From RYN-230 sp963814645 (GTDB lineage: Bacteria; Actinomycetota; Actinomycetes; Streptosporangiales; Streptosporangiaceae): 64,000 nt of DNA. Numbering within the stretch: position 1 is the first letter of the stretch; each line of letters starts with the position of its first letter. The stretch spans positions 558,001 to 622,000 of the forward strand of contig CAWFDX010000004.1 in NCBI GenBank assembly GCA_963814645.1. Reading direction: 5' to 3'. Below the pieces are notes generated by a model, which worked only from the letters and a program-made list of their open reading frames with translations, made no database searches and was not told where the DNA came from. The translations under genes and the position numbers were made by a program. Positions 1 to 8,867 of this stretch are shown in pieces.

Positions 1-966
1 GCTATCACCGGGTCCATCGCGACCGACCACCTGATGACATTTCCGGGCCGGTTCGTCGAGCAGTTCATCCCGGACAAGATGGACCGGGTATCGCTGTCCT
101 TCCTCGTGGACGGCCTGGACATCCGGCGCGGCGGGGTCGCCGCCAACATCGCGTTCGGGCTCGGCGTGCTCGGCCTCGACCCGCTGCTGGTCGGCGCGGT
201 GGGCGCGGATTTCGCGCCGTACCGCAACTGGCTGACCCAGCACGGGGTGGACTGCTCCGCGGTCCGCGAGTCGGCCACCCGGCACACCGCCCGGTTCGTC
301 TGCACCACCGACATCGACGGCAACCAGATCGCCTCGTTCTACCCGGGTGCGATGAGCGAGGACGCCGACATCAGGCTGGCCCCGCTGGCGGAGCAGGCGG
401 GCGGGCTGGACCTGGTGCTGATCGGCGCCAGCGACCCGGGGGCCATGCTCGCGCACACCCAGGAGTGCAAGGACCTGGGCATCCCGTTCGCCGCCGACCT
501 GTCCCAGCAGCTGCCCCGGCTGGCCGAGCAGGAAGTGTGCGCGCTGGTCAACGGGTCGGCCTACCTGTTCTGCAACGAGTACGAGGAAGCGCTGATCGAG
601 CGCAAGAGCGGCCGGACCGCCGCGCGGATCCTGGACAACGTCGGGGTGCGGATCACCACGCTCGGCCCGGCCGGGGCCAAGATCGAGCGGGCCGGGGCGG
701 CGCCGGTGCTGGTCGGGCCGGTGCCGGAGACGCGCAAGGCGGACCCGACCGGGACCGGGGACGCGTTCCGCTCCGGCTTCCTGGCCGCGGTGGCCTGGGG
801 CCTGTCCCTGGAGCGGGCGGCGCAGCTGGGCAACATGCTCGCGGTGCACGTGCTGGAGACGGTCGGCCCGCAGGAGTATGAGCTGAAGCCCGGCGCACTG
901 GCCGAGCGCTTCGCCGCCGTGTACGGCCCGGCCGCAGCGGCCGAGGTCAGCGCCTGCTACAGCTGA
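1..966 (+). CDS. adoK: PfkB-family kinase, probable adenosine kinase (5' end outside window)
   Basis: The frame is open from base 1 (A-I-T-G-S-I-A-T-D-H-L), so the true start lies just upstream and the in-frame ATG at 34 is not it. Two PfkB signatures are visible: GGVAANIAFGLGVLG near the N-terminus, and DPTGTGDAFRSGF near the C-terminus, which carries the catalytic Asp and the anion-hole glycines. The family phosphorylates the 5' hydroxyl of a sugar or nucleoside with ATP. In M. tuberculosis the adenosine kinase gene (Rv2202c) lies near ctaC, and the same proximity here suggests adenosine kinase. The substrate cannot be read from the sequence; a generic carbohydrate kinase is the alternative. 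A strong hairpin follows the stop. Confidence 0.85.
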   Translation, partial: AITGSIATDHLMTFPGRFVEQFIPDKMDRVSLSFLVDGLDIRRGGVAANIAFGLGVLGLDPLLVGAVGADFAPYRNWLTQHGVDCSAVRESATRHTARFVCTTDIDGNQIASFYPGAMSEDADIRLAPLAEQAGGLDLVLIGASDPGAMLAHTQECKDLGIPFAADLSQQLPRLAEQEVCALVNGSAYLFCNEYEEALIERKSGRTAARILDNVGVRITTLGPAGAKIERAGAAPVLVGPVPETRKADPTGTGDAFRSGFLAAVAWGLSLERAAQLGNMLAVHVLETVGPQEYELKPGALAERFAAVYGPAAAAEVSACYS

Positions 967-1012
967 CTTTCCTGTTGAACGCCAGTATCCGCGACTCAGC
1001 CTGATAAGGCCG

Positions 1013-1044
1013 GAGGGGACGGCCCTGGTGTGGGCCGCCCCCTC
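1013..1044. terminator. Hairpin terminator between adoK and the S53 peptidase gene
   Basis: A 13-base arm (1013-1025) pairs with 1032-1044 with one mismatch around a 6-base loop. It lies between two convergent genes, so it could serve both. There is no clear T-tract, as is common in high-GC actinobacteria. Confidence 0.6.
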
Positions 1045-1064
1045 GGTAAGGGTTGCTCGGGTGA

Positions 1065-3095
1065 TTACCCGAGCGCCCCGACATCCTTGATGTAGTTGGC
1101 AGGCGAGCCGACGCCAGTCGAGTCGTCGTAGCCCTTGACGGCCGGCAGCGCGTCCGCGCCCAGCCCGTCGATGCCCAGGGTCCGCAGGTAGGTCAGTAGC
1201 GGGCCCTGCTTGGTGTCCGGGTTGGTGTAGTTGTTGCGCACCTGAGCGAGGTAACCGGGACCCAGCGGGTGGTCGGTCACGTCGTTGAACGCCGGCGACG
1301 GCGAGCTGTACCTGTCGTGCCGGTCCAGGAAGTAGATCAGCGGGTTGGCGAACCCGAGATCTGCCCCGGCGGCCTGCTGGGCGTCCGCCTCAATTCCGGC
1401 GAACGTCGGGCTGGACACGCTGGTGCCGCCGATCCGGCTGAGCGAGAAGGCGTAGGTCTTCCCGTTCGGCTGCAGCGTGGTCTGGCCGACCAGGATGCCG
1501 GTGCTCGGGTCAGCGAGCGCGGACACGTCCGGCACCACGCGCATCGGCGTGCTGCTGGTCGTGCCGTTCGGCAGCTGCGTAGCCAGCGACGTGGGCACCA
1601 CGTGGCGCTGGTAGAACGGCTGGGTGTACACCGTGCTCACACCGCCGCCGCTGGACCCGTCGTAACCCGACGGGTACTTACCGGGCGGGGTGAACTGCCA
1701 CTTCTGGCCGCCGTTCTTCTTGTGCACCAGCGGGTCGAGCAGGGTGCCCCAGGAGGTCTCCCACTCGTAGCTGTTGGTCTTGCTGATGGCCAGGCTGGTG
1801 CCGCCCACCGAGGTGACCCAGGGACTGGAGGTCGGGAAGTCCACCTGGTCGAACGGTGACGCGGAGTCCTCGCCCGGGCCCTCATAGCCACTGTCGCCGG
1901 AGGAGAAGAAGAAGCCGATGCCCTCTATCGCGCCAAGCTCGAACACCGCGTTGAACGCGTCGCTGATGGTGGAGTAGCTGGCCGGCTCGCCCCAGGAGTT
2001 GCTGACGATGCTGGCCAGGCCGTTGTTCACGATGTACGCGTCCGCCTGGACCAGGTCGGAGTCCTCGCAGCTGCCCGCGGCCACGTACCGGACGTTGGCG
2101 TCCGGCGCCATGCCGTGCACCGACTCGACGTCGAGGGTCTCCTCGCCGTACCAGCCCTGCGCGTCACACTCGTTGGGGCCGGCCAGCGTGTACGGGCCCG
2201 CCTTGTACTGCTTGAACTGGCCCGGCCCGAACGGCTGGTCGCCGACCACGGTGGCGAACTGGTTGGCGTCGTTCTTGATGGTCGGGGACGCGTAGGCGTC
2301 CACGATGGCCACCGTCTGGCCCGCACCGGTCTCACCGGAGGCGGTCACCCCGTAGGCGCCGCGCACCTGGGCCGGCGTGTAGCCGCAGTTGGTCCACGAC
2401 TGGTGCTGGCCGTACGCCTTGGGCTTGTTGGTGGCGACCTTCTGGCCGTAGTAGGTCGAGCACGGCGGGGCCACCCAGTAGTTCGGCCCGGGCGGCGGCA
2501 GCGCGGGCTTGACCGCGCTCTTCGCGGTGTCCAGGCCGGCCACCGCGAGAACGTCACCAGCCACCGAGGACGGCGCGGAAGCGGACGACTCAGGCGCCCG
2601 TGCGGTCTGCCCGTCGGGGCCCCGGAAGGTACCGAAGGATACGCTGAACGCCTTGCTGGCCGCGGCCACCGAGCCGCGCACCGCGATGTAGGCACCAGCC
2701 GGGCTGGCCGCGCTGACTCCGGTCACCGACAGGCCTGCCGAGGTGAGCCACGACCGCACCGCGGAGACTTCCGCCGAGCTCGGCGCGTACTTCGCCCGGG
2801 CCTCAGCGGCGGTCAGGTAGTGCCGGTACTGGCTGCTCTGCGGGTTGGAGACGGCGGCCACCTGCTGGGCGAGCGCGGCCTCGTTGCTGGGGGCCAGGTA
2901 CACCTTGGCGCTGACCGTCCCGCTGGCCTTGCTGCTGAGGCGTTTCGCGGCAACGGCCCACGATGGGTGGGTGTTGGCGATGGCCCGTCTCGTGGTGCCC
3001 GCCTGCGCGGCGGTGGTGGCCGCGAGCGTGCCGAGCGTCAATGCTCCGGCAGCGACCGCGGCGCTCACCACACGCAGGCGTGTGACGTGCGGCAT
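1065..3095 (-). CDS. Secreted S53 family (sedolisin/kumamolisin-like) serine-carboxyl peptidase
   Basis: The protein has 676 residues from the ATG at 3095, chosen because GGAAGGA lies 5 bases upstream and a Sec signal peptide follows (MPHVTRLR, then a hydrophobic run to A-Q-A-G). Upstream in-frame codons would bury that signal. Next come a pro-kumamolisin activation domain (about residues 40-190) and the S53 catalytic domain. The Glu/Asp pair is in YGEETLDVE. The nucleophile Ser is in GGTSVSSP near residue 559. The C-terminal Asp-rich calcium site is in FNDVTD and GYDDSTGVGSP. S53 enzymes are usually acid-active endopeptidases that remove their own propeptide; here it is probably extracellular. 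It stands alone, with its own upstream region. Confidence 0.93.
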   Translation of the reverse strand: MPHVTRLRVVSAAVAAGALTLGTLAATTAAQAGTTRRAIANTHPSWAVAAKRLSSKASGTVSAKVYLAPSNEAALAQQVAAVSNPQSSQYRHYLTAAEARAKYAPSSAEVSAVRSWLTSAGLSVTGVSAASPAGAYIAVRGSVAAASKAFSVSFGTFRGPDGQTARAPESSASAPSSVAGDVLAVAGLDTAKSAVKPALPPPGPNYWVAPPCSTYYGQKVATNKPKAYGQHQSWTNCGYTPAQVRGAYGVTASGETGAGQTVAIVDAYASPTIKNDANQFATVVGDQPFGPGQFKQYKAGPYTLAGPNECDAQGWYGEETLDVESVHGMAPDANVRYVAAGSCEDSDLVQADAYIVNNGLASIVSNSWGEPASYSTISDAFNAVFELGAIEGIGFFFSSGDSGYEGPGEDSASPFDQVDFPTSSPWVTSVGGTSLAISKTNSYEWETSWGTLLDPLVHKKNGGQKWQFTPPGKYPSGYDGSSGGGVSTVYTQPFYQRHVVPTSLATQLPNGTTSSTPMRVVPDVSALADPSTGILVGQTTLQPNGKTYAFSLSRIGGTSVSSPTFAGIEADAQQAAGADLGFANPLIYFLDRHDRYSSPSPAFNDVTDHPLGPGYLAQVRNNYTNPDTKQGPLLTYLRTLGIDGLGADALPAVKGYDDSTGVGSPANYIKDVGALG

Positions 3096-3157
3096 GCACA
3101 TTCCTTCCGTAGGGCTGGGGATGACCGTGGCGCCTGATGTGTCCTGGGTAACAGGCC

Positions 3158-3175
3158 ACAACCTGTAAAGGTTGT
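3158..3175. promoter_or_regulatory. Inverted repeat upstream of the S53 peptidase gene
   Basis: ACAACC-TGTAAA-GGTTGT has perfect 6-base arms around a 6-base spacer, 63 bases upstream of the peptidase start. It sits where an operator would be expected. No regulator is assigned. Confidence 0.3.
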
Positions 3176-3311
3176 TCCTGCGGGTATCTCCTGCGCAAGC
3201 ATTTACGCGTATGTTGCGCGGTTCTGTTACCTGGTCATGGCTCCTTGTGAGAAAGGCGCTACCCTGTGTCATTAACTGGCCTTGACCTGGGCGCGGTGCG
3301 CACAGATGTGC

Positions 3312-4244
3312 TCAGGGAGAGCGGACCAGCAGCGCGGCCGGGCGAACCTCGATGATCAGTGTCCGGCCCGGCGCGATAACCTCGCCGTCCACCTCGCGCG
3401 GTAGCGAGGTGGCGGCCTGGATCTCCACCCGGCGGGCCTGGAACCGCTCCAGCCGGCGGTCGTCGTGCCCGCCGCCGGTGATGATCCGGTACGCCACCCG
3501 GCTCCAGCCGAGCGGGCTCGCCGGGGCCAGGATGCCCACGTCGAGCAGGCCGTCGTCCAGGCGGGCGCCGGGCAGCAGGGCGAAGCCGCCGGGCAGCAGC
3601 CCGGCGTTGCCGACCGCGACCGACCGGGCCCGCCGGGTCAGCGGCGGGCCGCCGTCCAGCCGCACGGTGAACTCGTGCCGCCGCCCGGGCAGCTGGGCGG
3701 CCCCGGCCGCCGCGTAGCCGAGCCAGCCGAACCGCTCCTTGAGCAGCCGCGGTGTCGCGCCGACCACCGCGGCGTCCAGGCCGATGCCGGCCATGGCCGC
3801 GTACGGCATGCCGTCCGCCTCGGCCAGGTCGATCCACCGCTCCCGGCCGCGGAACGCCACCGCGAGCACCTGGTCCAGCCGCCGCGGCAGGCCCAGCGCC
3901 CGGGCGGCCAGGTTGGCCGTGCCCAGCGGCACGATGGCCAGCGGCACCCTGCTAGCCGGCCCAGCGCTCGCTGGCCCAGTGCTGGCCGGCCCGGTGTGCC
4001 CGGCCAGTGCGTGGGCGCAACTGCGCACGGTGCCGTCACCACCGGCCGCGACGACCAGCCGGGCGCCCGCGGCGACCGCTTGCCGGGTCAGACCGAGGCC
4101 GTGATCATTCTGGGTGGTCTCGAAGAACTCCACGGCCCAGCCGCCGGCCCGCGCGGCCGCGTGGCAAGTCCGCCGGAACCGGGCCGGGTCGCGGACCCGC
4201 AACCGGTTGATGATGATCGCGGCGGCTGGCATCGCGAGGCACAC
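3312..4244 (-). CDS. Diacylglycerol/lipid kinase family protein (DagK/LCB5 fold)
   Basis: 310 residues from a GTG at 4244; an ATG four codons in (4232) is an alternative. The AAGGDGTVRS segment near residue 65 is the nucleotide-binding GGDGT motif of the DAGK catalytic domain. AIVPLGTANLAARALGLP is the second family block (PLGTxN). The C-terminal half matches the beta-sandwich domain of YegS/BmrU-type lipid kinases. The family phosphorylates diacylglycerol, sphingoid bases or related lipids; the substrate is unknown here. The start codon is only 14 bases from the divergent ctaG start, so the two promoters must overlap. Confidence 0.87.
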   Translation of the reverse strand: MCLAMPAAAIIINRLRVRDPARFRRTCHAAARAGGWAVEFFETTQNDHGLGLTRQAVAAGARLVVAAGGDGTVRSCAHALAGHTGPASTGPASAGPASRVPLAIVPLGTANLAARALGLPRRLDQVLAVAFRGRERWIDLAEADGMPYAAMAGIGLDAAVVGATPRLLKERFGWLGYAAAGAAQLPGRRHEFTVRLDGGPPLTRRARSVAVGNAGLLPGGFALLPGARLDDGLLDVGILAPASPLGWSRVAYRIITGGGHDDRRLERFQARRVEIQAATSLPREVDGEVIAPGRTLIIEVRPAALLVRSP

Positions 4245-4258
4245 GATAGCGTGGCGGT

Positions 4259-5277
4259 GTGGCGGCCTCCTTTTCTCTTTCCCTCCTGGCCGGCCAGGAG
4301 GGAGCCGGATACACCGGCCCGCCGGAGCTCACCGCGGCCCGGGTCTTCACCTCGTGGACGCTCGACCTGCCGGTGCTGCTGGCGGTGCTGCTGGCCGGCG
4401 GCCTGTACCTGGCCGGGGTGCGGCGGCTGCGCCGGGCCGGGCAGCCCTGGCCGGCCGCCGGCTGTGGTGCTTCTACCTGGGCGGGCTGGGCACGCTGGTC
4501 ATCGCGACGATGTCGTTCCTCGGCGTGTACCAGAACGTGCTGTTCTACATCCGCTCGGTGCAGACCATCCTGCTGCTCCTGGTGGCGCCGCTGTTCACCG
4601 CGCTGGGCCGGCCGCTGACCCTGGCCATCGCGACGCTGCCGCGGCTCGGCCCGCGGCTGGACGGGCTGGTGCGCAGCCGGGCCGCCCGGCTGCTCACCTT
4701 CCCGGCCATCACCACCCTGGTGCTGGTGGTGGTGCCGTTCGTGCTGTACTTCTCGCCCTGGTACGCGGCCGGCCTGCAGAGCGACGTGGTCCGCCAGGTC
4801 ACCTACCTGGCCCTGCTCGCCCCGGGCTTCGTGTTCTTCTGGACGTTCCTCCGGGTCGACCCGGTGCCGAAGGAGTATCCGTACCTGGTCGGCCTGTGGG
4901 TCAGCGCCGGCGAGGTGGTCGGCGACGCCGTGCTCGGCCTGGCCGTGCTGTCCAGCCAGACGCTGCTGGCCGGCGCGTACTACCACGCGCTGGCCCGCCC
5001 GTGGGGCCCCAGCCTGCGCAGCGACCAGATCATCGGCGGCGGAGCGCTGTGGGTGCTCGGCGACATCGTCGGGCTGCCGTTCCTGGCCGCCCAGTTCATC
5101 CAGATGATCCGGGAGGACCGGGTCGAGGCGGCCACGGTGGACGCGGAACTGGATGCGGCCGATGCGGCCGCCGCCGCGGCCGGAGCCGAAGACACCACGG
5201 GGGAGCAGGCCCCGAGCGAACAGCCCTGGTGGGAGAAGGACCCCCGGTTCTCTGACCGGTTCCGGCGCGCTCAGTAA
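4259..5277 (+). CDS. ctaG: Cytochrome c oxidase assembly protein CtaG-like, with a -1 frameshift near 4459
   Basis: The N-terminal part reads in one frame from GTG 4259 (MAASFSLSLLAGQEGAGYTG, first TM at LPVLLAVLLAGGLYLAG). The rest reads in another frame from about 4459 (RLWCFYLGGLGTLVIATMS to QPWWEKDPRFSDRFRRAQ). Restoring one missing base in GCCGCCGGCTG gives a continuous protein of 339 residues with about seven TM segments, typical of actinobacterial CtaG/caa3-type assembly factors. CtaG proteins help insert CuB into the oxidase. The cta operon lies just beyond. As ctaG is expected to be needed for the aa3 oxidase, an assembly error is more likely than a real mutation. Its end overlaps the convergent tusA-like gene by 7 bases. 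Confidence 0.82.
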
Positions 5278-5519
5278 GTGCGCTTGACCAGGAAGGCCCA
5301 GCCGCGGGGCAGCGCGGTCTCGACCACGAACTCCTGCGACTTCATCATGCACCAGGCCGGGATGTCGGTCTGCGCGGCCGGATCGTCGGCCAGCACGGCC
5401 ACGGTGGCGCCGATCGGGACCTCGCGGATCCGCTCGGCCAGCATGATGATCGGGATTGGGCATTTCCGGCCGAGCGCGTCGATGGTCAGCATCGGTGCTG
5501 GGCGCGTCGGGGGAGTCAT
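5271..5519 (-). CDS. TusA/SirA-like sulfurtransferase family protein
   Basis: 82 residues. The family signature CPxP is present as RKCPIPIIML near residue 20, with the Cys that can carry a persulfide. The central D-D-P-A-A and C-terminal strand pattern fit the TusA two-layer fold. Relatives relay sulfur in tRNA thiolation, molybdenum cofactor or sulfur metabolism. A second conserved Cys (PAWCMMKS) is common in actinobacterial members. It lies alone between ctaG and ctaC, so a link with respiration is only positional. Confidence 0.85.
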   Translation of the reverse strand: MTPPTRPAPMLTIDALGRKCPIPIIMLAERIREVPIGATVAVLADDPAAQTDIPAWCMMKSQEFVVETALPRGWAFLVKRTY

Positions 5520-5705
5520 GCGCCTGCCTCTCTATGCCGATCCGACCGGGAACCAGCGGGAGTACCGATCGTCGCCCTTTCTACTAAGAGGGTGACAATA
5601 CTCCGCAGCGGCCCTGTTCTCTGCTGAGTCCTCCGCATGCATGGTGCCACGGAGAAGCGATACCCGCACGTCGCTGTCCGTAAGCTCTGGGTTTGGGCTA
5701 GCACA

Positions 5706-5719
5706 GTGAAACGTGACAC
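5706..5719. promoter_or_regulatory. Imperfect palindrome upstream of ctaC
   Basis: GTGAAACGTGACAC is symmetric at 10 of 14 positions around a central ACGT. It lies about 30 bases upstream of a candidate -35 element. It could be an operator for the respiratory operon, but it does not match the Rex consensus well. Confidence 0.25.
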
Positions 5720-5746
5720 GCTGAGCCGCCAATCGGGGTCCCCCGC

Positions 5747-5774
5747 TTGGCCGCGGGACGCTGCACGATACTGT
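5747..5774 (+). promoter_or_regulatory. Candidate promoter for the ctaC operon
   Basis: TTGGCC at 5747 and TACTGT at 5769 are separated by 16 bases, placed about 25 bases before the leader ORF at 5801. The -35 box is weak. The 5520-5746 stretch holds no gene that I can support. Confidence 0.35.
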
Positions 5775-5800
5775 TTGCACGACAGCCTGTAGGACGAGCT

Positions 5801-5851
5801 ATGACCTGCCCGTGCAGCCGGGAGTCACACCGCTGGGAAGGCAACCTGTGA
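5801..5851 (+). CDS. Short upstream ORF (16 codons, two Cys) overlapping the ctaC start
   Basis: ATG at 5801 opens MTCPCSRESHRWEGNL and ends at TGA 5849-5851, which overlaps the GTG start of ctaC by two bases. AGGA lies 6 bases upstream of the ATG, so it could be translated. The stop/start overlap would allow translational coupling to ctaC, and the two Cys codons at positions 3 and 5 recall Cys-containing leader peptides of actinobacteria. Function is inferred only from position; it may be a chance ORF. Confidence 0.45.
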   Translation: MTCPCSRESHRWEGNL

Positions 5852-6711
5852 GCCCCACCCCCGGCGCCCCACCTCAACGGGGCGCGCATGATCCGGGCCG
5901 TGCGCCCGGAGCCGACACAGCCCGCCGGGTACGCCGCTGGACGCTGCGCTCGGTGCTGCTCGGTGCCGTCGTGCTGGGCACGGCGGGGTGCCAGTCCACC
6001 ACGTTCACCCGGCTCGGCCTGCCCGTGCCGGTCACCAAGCAGGGCGAGGTCGTCGTCACCCTGTGGCGCGGCAGCTGGATCGCCGCGTTCTGCGTGGGCG
6101 CCGTCGTCTGGGGCATGATCCTGTGGGCGGTGATCTTCCACCGGAAGAGGTCCGACCGGCCACCCCGGCAGGTGCGCTACAACCTGCCGATCGAGATCAT
6201 GTACACGGTCGTGCCGTTCATCATGGTCGGCGTCTTCTTCTTCTTCACCGCCCGGGACGAGAACTACATCGACAAGCTCCCGCCGAACCCGGACGTCACG
6301 GTGAACGTGACCGGGTACCAGTGGAGCTGGGAGTTCCAGTACCCGCAGTACAAGACGCCTGGTGGTACCGGGCCGGGGATCGTGACCAACACCGGCCAGC
6401 CCTGGCCGGGGCGGTTGCCGCTGCTGGTCATCCCGACGAACGAGACGGTCCGGTTCAACCTGGTTTCGATAGACGTCGTGCACTCGTTCTGGATCGTGCC
6501 GTTCGAGTTCAAGCGGGACGTGGTCCCCGGCCACCCGAACCACTTCGAGGTGACCCCGATCAGGACCGGCACGTTCACCGGCCGCTGCACCGAGCTGTGC
6601 GGCGTCTACCACAGCCGCATGCTGTTCCGGGTGAAGATCGTCACCCCGGCCCAGTTCCGTACCTGGATCAGTGCCCAGCAGCACGCGCAGAGTTCAGCAG
6701 GGGGTGCCTGA
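5848..6711 (+). CDS. ctaC: Cytochrome c oxidase subunit II (CuA subunit), lipoprotein-type
   Basis: 287 residues from GTG 5848, chosen because GGGAAGG lies 6 bases upstream; a GTG at 5812 has no such site. The N-terminus has an Arg-rich n-region, a hydrophobic stretch and a lipobox-like LGTAGC. Two TM helices follow (AAFCVGAVVWGMILWAVIF and IEIMYTVVPFIMVGVFFFF), then the periplasmic cupredoxin domain. The CuA ligands are complete: His in DVVHSFW and the cluster CTELCGVYHSRM (Cys, Glu, Cys, His, Met). CuA takes electrons from the QcrC cytochrome c domain and passes them to heme a in CtaD. It is followed by ctaD after one base. Confidence 0.97.
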   Translation: MSPTPGAPPQRGAHDPGRAPGADTARRVRRWTLRSVLLGAVVLGTAGCQSTTFTRLGLPVPVTKQGEVVVTLWRGSWIAAFCVGAVVWGMILWAVIFHRKRSDRPPRQVRYNLPIEIMYTVVPFIMVGVFFFFTARDENYIDKLPPNPDVTVNVTGYQWSWEFQYPQYKTPGGTGPGIVTNTGQPWPGRLPLLVIPTNETVRFNLVSIDVVHSFWIVPFEFKRDVVPGHPNHFEVTPIRTGTFTGRCTELCGVYHSRMLFRVKIVTPAQFRTWISAQQHAQSSAGGA

Positions 6712-6712
6712 C

Positions 6713-8422
6713 ATGACCACCGTCGAGCAACCGCAACCGGTCATCACCCCGGGCACCGGTATCGCGCCAGAGCGCAAGGGCTCGATCCTGGCCAGCTGGC
6801 TGTCGACCACCGATCACAAGATCATCGGCCACCTGTACCTGATCACCTCGTTCGGGTTCTTCCTGATCGCCGGCCTGATGGCGATGATCATGCGGGCGCA
6901 GCTGTTCGGCCCGGACAACCACATCGTGTCCGACCAGCAGTACAACGAGCTGTTCACCATGCACGGCACGATCATGCTGCTGCTGTTCGCCACCCCGCTG
7001 TTCGTCGGGTTCGCGAACGAGATCATGCCGCTGCAGATCGGCTCGCCGGACGTGGCGTTCCCCCGGCTCAACCTGCTGAGCTACTACTTCTTCCTGTTCG
7101 GCGGCCTGATCCTGCTGATCAGCTTTCTCACTCCGGGCGGCGCCGCGTCGTTCGGCTGGTACGCGTATTCGCCGCTGACCAGTTCGGTGTACTCGCCGGG
7201 CATCGGCGGTGACATGTGGATCATGGGCCTGACCCTGTCCGGCCTGGGCACCATCCTGTCCGGGGTCAACTTCATCACCACGATCATCTGCATGCGCGCC
7301 CCGGGCATGACCATGTTCCGGATGCCCATCTTCACCTGGAACATCCTGCTCACCAGCGTGCTCGTGATTCTCGCGTTCCCGGTGCTGGCCGCGGCGCTGC
7401 TGGTGCTGGAGATCGACCGCAAGCTCGGCGCGCAGGTGTTCAGCGCGTCCAGCGGCGGCGCGATCCTGTGGCAGAACCTGTTCTGGTTCTTCGGCCATCC
7501 CGAGGTCTATATCGTGGCCATCCCGTTCTTCGGCATCGCCACCGAGGTGCTGCCGGTGTTCAGCCGCAAGCCCATCTTCGGCTACAAAGGGCTGGTCGGC
7601 GCCACGATCGCGATCGCCGGCCTGTCGATGACGGTGTGGGCGCACCACATGTTCACCACCGGCGCCGTCCTGCTGCCATTCTTCTCCTTCATGACGTTCC
7701 TGATTGCGGTGCCCACCGGGGTGAAGTTCTTCAACTGGGTGGGCACCATGTGGCGCGGCCAGCTCACCTTCGAGCCGGCCATGCTGTTCTCCATCGGGTT
7801 CCTGGTCACATTCCTGTTCGGCGGGCTGACCGGGGTGATCCTGGCCTCGCCGCCGCTGGACTTCCACGTCAGCGACTCCTACTTCGTGGTCGCGCACTTC
7901 CACTACGTGCTGTTCGGCACCGTCGTGTTCACCATGTTCAGCGGGTTCTACTTCTGGTGGCCCAAGTGGACCGGGAAGATGCTGGACAACACGCTGGGCA
8001 AGTGGCACTTCTGGACGCTGTTCATCGGGTTCAACATGACGTTCCTGGTGCAGCACTGGATCGGCATCGAGGGCATGCCGCGCCGGGTGGCCAACTACCC
8101 GTTCCTGCCCGGCGACGTGACCACGCTGAACCAGATCTCCAGCATCGGGTCCTGGATCCTCGGCGCCTCCACCTTCCTCTTCCTCTACAACGTGTACAAG
8201 ACCTGGAAGTACGGCGAGAAGGTCACGGTGGACGACCCGTGGGGCTACGGCAACTCGCTGGAGTGGGCCACGTCCTGCCCGCCGCCCCGGCATAACTTCA
8301 CCCGGATCCCGCGGATCCGGTCCGAGCGGCCCGCCTTCGACCTGCACTATCCGCACATCCAGTCGGGCCGGACGCATCAGCAGCGCATCGCGGAGCACGC
8401 TGGCGAGGTGTCAGACAGATGA
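6713..8422 (+). CDS. ctaD: Cytochrome c oxidase subunit I (aa3-type)
   Basis: 569 residues from ATG 6713, one base after the ctaC stop; the SD-like AGGGGG lies inside ctaC. It has twelve TM helices. The heme-copper ligands are visible: His in FTMHGTIML (heme a), FFGHPEVYIV (CuB His and the His-Tyr cross-link), WAHHMFTTG (two CuB His) and HFHYVLFG (heme a3 and heme a His). The subunit reduces O2 to water and pumps protons. The stop overlaps the ctaF start (ATGA), so the three genes form one operon. Confidence 0.98.
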   Translation: MTTVEQPQPVITPGTGIAPERKGSILASWLSTTDHKIIGHLYLITSFGFFLIAGLMAMIMRAQLFGPDNHIVSDQQYNELFTMHGTIMLLLFATPLFVGFANEIMPLQIGSPDVAFPRLNLLSYYFFLFGGLILLISFLTPGGAASFGWYAYSPLTSSVYSPGIGGDMWIMGLTLSGLGTILSGVNFITTIICMRAPGMTMFRMPIFTWNILLTSVLVILAFPVLAAALLVLEIDRKLGAQVFSASSGGAILWQNLFWFFGHPEVYIVAIPFFGIATEVLPVFSRKPIFGYKGLVGATIAIAGLSMTVWAHHMFTTGAVLLPFFSFMTFLIAVPTGVKFFNWVGTMWRGQLTFEPAMLFSIGFLVTFLFGGLTGVILASPPLDFHVSDSYFVVAHFHYVLFGTVVFTMFSGFYFWWPKWTGKMLDNTLGKWHFWTLFIGFNMTFLVQHWIGIEGMPRRVANYPFLPGDVTTLNQISSIGSWILGASTFLFLYNVYKTWKYGEKVTVDDPWGYGNSLEWATSCPPPRHNFTRIPRIRSERPAFDLHYPHIQSGRTHQQRIAEHAGEVSDR

Positions 8423-8814
8423 AGTTCGAGGGGTTCCTGTTCATCGGCTGCGCGGTGTTCTTCGGCGCGGTGGACATCATCTACTGGTACTTCTCCAAGG
8501 ACCCGACCGGCACCACCGCGCTCGCGCTGTCCGTCGGGCTGGCCTTCCTGAGCGGGTTCTACCTGCTGTTCACCGGCCGCCGGCTGCCGCCGCGGCCGGA
8601 GGACAACCCGGAAGGCGAGATCGCCGAGGGGGCGGGGGAGCTTGGCTTCTTCAGCCCGCACAGCTGGTGGCCGCTGTACGTCGGGCTGGCCGCCGCCACG
8701 GCCGCGTTCGGTGTGGCGGTCGGCTGGTGGCTGTTCCTGATCGGGATGCTGTTCACCTTCCTTACCGTGATCGGTTTCGTCTTCGAGTACTACCGCGGCA
8801 TCTACGCCCACTAA
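8419..8814 (+). CDS. ctaF: Actinobacterial cytochrome c oxidase subunit IV
   Basis: 131 residues with four TM helices. It opens MKFEGFLFIGCAVFFGAVDIIYWY, characteristic of the short actinobacterial subunit IV found in the mycobacterial and corynebacterial bc1-aa3 supercomplex. It starts within the ctaD stop codon. It is an accessory membrane subunit without cofactors. After the stop comes a C-rich stretch and then the inverted repeat at 8868. Confidence 0.92.
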   Translation: MKFEGFLFIGCAVFFGAVDIIYWYFSKDPTGTTALALSVGLAFLSGFYLLFTGRRLPPRPEDNPEGEIAEGAGELGFFSPHSWWPLYVGLAAATAAFGVAVGWWLFLIGMLFTFLTVIGFVFEYYRGIYAH

Positions 8815-8867
8815 CCCCCGCAGCCCCCCTCACCCCCAGTCACCCAACGGCGCGGGGGTTGGTTTTA

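Noticed and set aside
5706..5719. Rex-type redox operator upstream of ctaC
   Set aside because: The dyad GTGAAACGTGACAC lacks the TGTGAA-N6-TTCACA pattern; kept only as an unassigned palindrome.
5812..5847. GTG at 5812 as the ctaC start
   Set aside because: No SD precedes it; GTG 5848 has GGGAAGG 6 bases upstream and gives the expected N-terminus.
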